A DNA stretch of 19,183 nucleotides, taken from Flavobacteriaceae bacterium (GTDB taxonomy: Bacteria; Bacteroidota; Bacteroidia; Flavobacteriales; Flavobacteriaceae). Within the stretch, counting starts at the first letter, position 1. Each line of letters starts with the position of its first letter. Position numbers and translations under genes: made by a program. Positions 14,808-19,183 of this stretch are shown here, piece after piece. The stretch covers positions 1 to 19,183 of the forward strand of contig DAOUPU010000028.1 in NCBI GenBank assembly GCA_030625995.1. The letters run 5' to 3'. The notes under the pieces were generated by a model. The model saw only the letters and a list, made by a program, of their open reading frames with translations. It made no database searches and had not been told where the DNA came from.

Positions 14808-16208
14808 ATGCATAGATTGATTCAATTCATACTGGCTCTTTTAATATCTATAATTACGGGCTGTGATTTCGATAAAAATAAGGAAGACCAAAAAAAACCA
14901 AATATTGTTTTGATCATAGCCGATGATCTTGGTTATTCACAGTTGGGATGTTATGGCAGTGATTATTATAAAACACCAAATATTGACGATCTGGCAAAAA
15001 CAGGAATGAGGTTTACAAATGCATATGCAGCAGCAGCTGTTTGCAGCCCAACAAGATCTTCAATTGTTACTGGAAAGTATCCGGCTAGATTGCATATAAC
15101 AGATTATATACCAGGAGATAAAAATAGATCGAATTTATTGGAAATACCCGAATGGCAAAAGTTCCTGCCCTTGGAAGAAATGACCATCGGAGAGCTTCTA
15201 AGATCAGAGGGTTATAAAACTGCCTGGTTTGGAAAATGGCATCTCAGCAAGTCCAAACAACCTCCTGAAAGCATTAAAAATAATCCTGAGAATCAAGGAT
15301 TTGATGAATCATTTATCACCTATAAACCAAACCTGGATTCGCCAATAAAAGAGTGGCAAACTCCTGAAAATGATGGTCATAATGTAGAAATATTAACAAA
15401 TAAATCAATTGATTTTATAGATCGAAATAAAGAGAAGCCGTTTTTTATTGTCATCTCTCACAATACCATTCACGATCCTTTAATGGAAAAAGAAGGTTTA
15501 ATTGATGAGTACAGTAAACTTAAGGCAACAAATGAGCCGGAAAATAATGCAACTATAGCCGCAATGATTGAAACATTGGATAATAGTGTTGGTAGGATCA
15601 TCAAAAAAATTAATCATCTTAAAATTGATGATAATACTATTATATTATTTTATTCTGACAATGGAGGATTGGATAAATATGCCAAACAGACACCATTTAG
15701 AAAGGGAAAAGGTTGGTTGTATGAAGGTGGAATACATGTACCCCTAATCATTTCCTATAAGGGTGTTATTCCTCCAAACTCGGTAAATGACCAGTTGGTT
15801 TCTTCGATAGATTTTTTTTCGACATTTTCCGATTTTTCTTCAGCAGAACGAAATCTGGAATTAGCTGTTGACGGACTTAGTTTGGTCCCATTACTTCATG
15901 GGAAAAAGAATACTTTACGGCAAAACCTTTACTGGAATTATCCTCATTATCACAGTTCTGGAATGAAACCTGCTTCTGCGATCCGTTCGGGTGATTTTAA
16001 ACTTATTGAATGGTATGAGGCGAAATTTCTGGAAAATAAGAATGTCTATGAATTGTATAATTTGGTGGTTGATCCGGGCGAAAAAAATGACCTGTCATCA
16101 AAATTCCCTGAAAAAGTTAATGAATTGAAGCATTTATTGGAAGAATGGAAAATTGATGTAAATGCGCAGGAACCCCGTATTAATAAGAATTATTCAGGAG
16201 AGAATTAA
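14808..16208 (+). CDS. Formylglycine-dependent sulfatase, lipoprotein
   Basis: This type I (S1) sulfatase hydrolyses a sulfate ester, probably on a sulfated glycan or monosaccharide. Residues 1-19 are a lipoprotein signal with lipobox I-T-G-C19; the acidic residues just after the cysteine (DFDKNKED) are compatible with surface export in Bacteroidota, though I cannot be sure. The catalytic cysteine to be converted to formylglycine is C79 in CSPTRSSIVTGKYPAR, a complete signature. Metal ligands D39 and D40 (IADDLGYS), the FGKWHLS motif, and SDNGG near 283-287 are all present. Length 466 is normal. The RLHITDYIPGD pattern after the signature recalls S1_16-type sulfatases, a tentative subfamily guess. 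A formylglycine-generating or anaerobic maturase enzyme must be encoded elsewhere. It sits 50 bp before the phosphatase gene. Confidence 0.95.
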   Translation: MHRLIQFILALLISIITGCDFDKNKEDQKKPNIVLIIADDLGYSQLGCYGSDYYKTPNIDDLAKTGMRFTNAYAAAAVCSPTRSSIVTGKYPARLHITDYIPGDKNRSNLLEIPEWQKFLPLEEMTIGELLRSEGYKTAWFGKWHLSKSKQPPESIKNNPENQGFDESFITYKPNLDSPIKEWQTPENDGHNVEILTNKSIDFIDRNKEKPFFIVISHNTIHDPLMEKEGLIDEYSKLKATNEPENNATIAAMIETLDNSVGRIIKKINHLKIDDNTIILFYSDNGGLDKYAKQTPFRKGKGWLYEGGIHVPLIISYKGVIPPNSVNDQLVSSIDFFSTFSDFSSAERNLELAVDGLSLVPLLHGKKNTLRQNLYWNYPHYHSSGMKPASAIRSGDFKLIEWYEAKFLENKNVYELYNLVVDPGEKNDLSSKFPEKVNELKHLLEEWKIDVNAQEPRINKNYSGEN

Positions 16209-16257
16209 TTTAGAAGATCATGAATTTTTTACAAATCAATGCTAGACATTACAAATT

Positions 16258-17892
16258 ATGAATTTCAGAATTGAATTCTTTCTTTTTTTTCTTTTTTTAG
16301 GCATGAATTCATTTGCACAGCACGATCCTGGTCGAAATGCTGTACGTTATCTTGCCAAAAACCAAACAGATAATGCGGTTGAAATTGTAAGCAAAGAGTC
16401 TAAAATAAAGAATAGCCCAATTAATGAGGCGGAACGATATTTTGTTCTTGCAATGGCAGAATGTCAGAGAGATAGTATTTCTGTAGCCTATCAATATGCC
16501 AGACAAGCAGTTGCATTAGGATTGCCATTTGAAAGATTTTTGGCAGGGCCGCGCGATGTATTTGATCCACTTTATAAATATTATGAATTTAAGAGATGGG
16601 TAAAAATTCAAAATAAGAATTTACTTCACGGCCCATTACTAGGTTCAGTTACTGATACCTCGGCTTCTTTCTGGGTTCGTACAGTGGAGGAAGAAGAGAT
16701 AAATATTCAGATCAGCTCTATGAAGGGAGAGAATTTTAGCAGGATAAGTTTAATAGGAAAGGGACAGACGAAAAGAAATTCGGATTACACCACTACCATC
16801 ACAGTGTCTGGATTGAAACCAGATACAGAATATCAGTACACGGTTTTGTTAGGAGGTAAATCGATCGAGCAAAGAAATGTTTTTCGGACACATCCTCCGG
16901 GAGGAGAATCCACTCGTTTTAGTATTATCTTTGGTGGAGGAGCCGGTTTTACTCCAATGAATGAAATTATGTGGACAACCATAGCTCGGTACAAACCAAG
17001 AGCATTTATGTTGTTGGGTGATAATGTTTATATTGATGACCCACTTCACCCTATGACACAACATTACTGTTATTATCGGCGTCAAAGTCAACCACAATGG
17101 CGATCGCTTGTTGCAACAACTTCGGTTTATGCCATTTATGATGATCACGATTTCGGCACAAACGATTGCATTCCCGGATCAGATATTGATAATCCTGCAT
17201 GGAAACGTCAGGTGGTTAATGTATTCAAGGAGAACTGGAATAACCCGGCCTATGGTGATGGAGAGAAGCACCCTGGTTGTTGGTATGAGTATTATATTGG
17301 TGATGTTCATTTTATAATGTTAGATGGAAGATACTATAGAGACTTGGATAATGGATCTATGTTGGGAAACTTTCAGAAAGAGTGGTTGTTCAGAGTTCTG
17401 GCATCCTCAAAAGGAAAGTTTAAAATTATAGCGTCTCCTGTTCCCTGGTCTCCGGGAGTAAAACCGGGAAGTAAAGACACCTGGGACGGTTTTCCTGAGG
17501 AACGAGAAGAGATATTTTCCTTTATAGAAGAGCAGCAAATTGACGGCGTACTACTTATGTCAGCAGACCGACATCGCTCGGATCTAAGAAAGATAAAGCG
17601 TTCAAATGCCTACGATCTTTATGAAGTTATGAGTTCCAAACTTACAAATGTGCATACCCATGATCTTATGGAAAATGCAGAAGGATCTGAATTTATCATG
17701 GGATATAATGCTAAATGTTCTTTTGGTCTACTTGATTTCAACACGCAAATGGAAGACCCGCAGGTGAAATATAGTATTATTACTATCGACAATGAAATTA
17801 TGGATTACAGAGTACTGAAATTAAGTCATTTATCGCATTCTAAGGATCCTAATAACATGCCTGAGAACACCAAAAAATTGAATGGACAATGA
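16258..17892 (+). CDS. PhoD-like metallophosphatase with helical N-terminal extension, secreted
   Basis: PhoD-type enzymes cleave phosphate mono- or diesters using iron and calcium in the periplasm or outside. A signal peptide is clear (MNFRIEFFLFFLFLGMNSFA, then QHDPG). Residues about 25-120 are helical and TPR-like (NEAERYFVLAMAECQRDS, AYQYARQAVALGLPFERF), which is unusual for PhoD. A PhoD N-terminal Ig/FnIII-like domain follows from HGPLLGS (about 123-210), then the phosphatase: GDNVYIDD (D255, N256), YDDHDFGTND (D296, H297) and ADRHRSD (H439). The usual FGSC motif, whose Cys binds iron in B. subtilis PhoD, reads FGGG (G228) here. The next gene starts inside its stop (ATGA). It may dephosphorylate the same glycan targeted by the GDPD and sulfatase. 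Altered metal binding or a different specificity is possible. Confidence 0.9.
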   Translation: MNFRIEFFLFFLFLGMNSFAQHDPGRNAVRYLAKNQTDNAVEIVSKESKIKNSPINEAERYFVLAMAECQRDSISVAYQYARQAVALGLPFERFLAGPRDVFDPLYKYYEFKRWVKIQNKNLLHGPLLGSVTDTSASFWVRTVEEEEINIQISSMKGENFSRISLIGKGQTKRNSDYTTTITVSGLKPDTEYQYTVLLGGKSIEQRNVFRTHPPGGESTRFSIIFGGGAGFTPMNEIMWTTIARYKPRAFMLLGDNVYIDDPLHPMTQHYCYYRRQSQPQWRSLVATTSVYAIYDDHDFGTNDCIPGSDIDNPAWKRQVVNVFKENWNNPAYGDGEKHPGCWYEYYIGDVHFIMLDGRYYRDLDNGSMLGNFQKEWLFRVLASSKGKFKIIASPVPWSPGVKPGSKDTWDGFPEEREEIFSFIEEQQIDGVLLMSADRHRSDLRKIKRSNAYDLYEVMSSKLTNVHTHDLMENAEGSEFIMGYNAKCSFGLLDFNTQMEDPQVKYSIITIDNEIMDYRVLKLSHLSHSKDPNNMPENTKKLNGQ

Positions 17893-19183
17893 AAATAATT
17901 ATACAAGGTTTTATCTTATTGTTATTAGCAGGGGCCTGCGCAAATAAAACACAAGTTAGTATTAAGAACCTAAAATGTGAATTCATAACAAATCCAATAG
18001 GTATTGATATTATGGAACCTCGTTTTAGTTGGCAATTAAGATCAGAACAACGTAATATAAAACAGGCGGCTTATCAAATATTAGTAGCATCTAGCCTGAG
18101 TGAGCTAAAAAAGGATTATGGTAATATTTGGGATAGTCAAAGAGTTGATTCTAATGAATCCATTCAAATTAAATTTGACGGGAAAACATTATTGAGTCAC
18201 CAAAAATATTTTTGGAAAGTAAAAGTATGGGATCAAAATAATACAGCTAGCCCATGGAGCGATGTTTCAACTTTTGAGATGGCTTTGCTTAGACCCTCCG
18301 ACTGGGTTGCCAAATGGATCGGAACAAAAGATCTTCAAAAAGTTAAAGTAAGAGAAAATATTCCGGCTACCTATTTTAGAAAAACTTTTAACATAGAAAA
18401 TAGAATTAAAAAGGCAAGGGTTTATATCAGTGGCTTAGGCTATTATGAATTGTATATCAATGGGGAAAAAGTAGGAGATCATGTGCTTTCTCCCAATCAA
18501 ACTAATTACGATAAAAGACAAGTTAATACCTTCGAAAATGGTGAGGTAGCAAATATGTCTACTCGAGTGTTGTATGAAACTTTCGATATCACTAACTTTT
18601 TACAGGCAGGAAATAATGTCGTTACGGTTTTACTCGGAAATGGTTGGTATTTTCAAAATGAAAGAAGTGAATATCTCCCTCTATACTACGATACCCCTCG
18701 ATTTATCGCGCAAATGTTAATAGAGGATAAAGAGGGGTCAAAACAAACAATTATAAGCGATGAAAACTGGGAGAACAAAAAAGGCCCTATTTTAAGTAAT
18801 AATATTTATTTTGGTGAGATCTACGATGCGAGGTTAGAAAATGAGATCTGGAATCCAAAGGCAACTGATGAAGAGAACTGGCAATCTTCAACAATTGTTC
18901 GTGCTCCGGAAGGTAAACTACAGGCGCAAATGTCACCTCCGGACAGGGTGATAAGAACAATCCAACCTGTTGCTGTAACCGTTCCAAGAAAAGATATAAC
19001 CCGTTTTGATTTTGGAACGATGTTCTCCGGATGGGTGAAGCTTAAAATAAAAGGCAAAAGAGGGAGTGAATTAAAGTTGGCTTTCTTTGAGGATAATGGA
19101 AATTCCTATGAGCAGACAGATACCTACATTTTAAAAGGAGGAGGAATGGAAGAATGGGAGCCCCGATTTACATGGCATTCTTT
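17889..19183 (+). CDS. GH78 alpha-L-rhamnosidase, N-terminal part (3' truncated by window edge)
   Basis: This reading frame has no stop from its ATG to the right edge (431 codons). It matches the N-terminal half of alpha-L-rhamnosidases, which release terminal rhamnose. Residues 1-17 look like a lipoprotein signal (LLLLAGAC17, a slightly weak lipobox). An FnIII-like domain follows, with the typical IGIDIMEPRFSWQL near 41-54, AAYQILVAS and YFWKVKVWD. Then DWVAKWIG (about 139-146) leads into the rhamnosidase N-terminal lectin-like domain with YISGLGYYELYINGEKVGD and NVVTVLLGNGWYF. The last visible part, RFDFGTMFSGWVKLKIKG, begins the next conserved beta domain. The catalytic alpha/alpha barrel is outside the window. 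It overlaps the phosphatase gene by 4 bp, so it is translated with it. A rhamnose-containing substrate would fit a plant or algal glycan. Confidence 0.92.
   Translation, partial: MKIIIQGFILLLLAGACANKTQVSIKNLKCEFITNPIGIDIMEPRFSWQLRSEQRNIKQAAYQILVASSLSELKKDYGNIWDSQRVDSNESIQIKFDGKTLLSHQKYFWKVKVWDQNNTASPWSDVSTFEMALLRPSDWVAKWIGTKDLQKVKVRENIPATYFRKTFNIENRIKKARVYISGLGYYELYINGEKVGDHVLSPNQTNYDKRQVNTFENGEVANMSTRVLYETFDITNFLQAGNNVVTVLLGNGWYFQNERSEYLPLYYDTPRFIAQMLIEDKEGSKQTIISDENWENKKGPILSNNIYFGEIYDARLENEIWNPKATDEENWQSSTIVRAPEGKLQAQMSPPDRVIRTIQPVAVTVPRKDITRFDFGTMFSGWVKLKIKGKRGSELKLAFFEDNGNSYEQTDTYILKGGGMEEWEPRFTWHS

Overview
The window reads as chromosomal DNA of a Bacteroidota species, most likely a (marine) flavobacterium. 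It is AT-rich by eye. Starts are mostly preceded by A/T-rich sequence rather than Shine-Dalgarno sites, and three intergenic matches to the Bacteroidota -7 element TAnnTTTG are visible. Several products are predicted lipoproteins or secreted glycan-active enzymes. All thirteen genes lie on the + strand. No tRNA, rRNA, CRISPR array, transposase or phage gene was seen, and no intergenic gap exceeds 300 bp.

Layout. (1) 1-4613: the C-terminal two thirds of a GH3 beta-glycosidase (cut by the left edge), then a lipoprotein GH92 alpha-mannosidase with chitobiase-C-like and PA14-like appendages. (2) 4725-8987: two closely related long-chain acyl-CoA synthetase-like AMP-forming ligases flanking a crotonase whose active site looks like an enoyl-CoA isomerase. 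Each ligase has its own similar promoter. (3) 9219-13414: a tight operon of secreted glycerophosphodiesterase (GDPD), sodium:solute symporter, compact GlcNAc-6-phosphate deacetylase (nagA-like) and glucosamine-6-phosphate deaminase (nagB-like). (4) 13446-19183: a Tat-signal Gfo/Idh/MocA oxidoreductase with a Cys-rich insert, a lipoprotein sulfatase, a PhoD-like metallophosphatase and the N-terminal part of a GH78 alpha-L-rhamnosidase (cut by the right edge).

How the parts may work together (inference): outside the cytoplasm, GH3, GH92, GH78, the sulfatase and two phosphoesterase-type enzymes would strip sugars, sulfate and phosphate esters from a complex glycan containing mannose, rhamnose and an amino sugar. 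The symporter would import a released product, and NagA/NagB would feed amino sugar into fructose-6-phosphate. No SusC/SusD pair, no regulator and no GlcNAc kinase lie inside the window, so either they are nearby or the scheme differs. The acyl-CoA ligase/isomerase block has no obvious link to glycan use and is the least explained part. Nothing here is a clear new system. The most interesting points are the phosphodiesterase/phosphatase/sulfatase set in one amino-sugar operon and the duplicated ligase unit.
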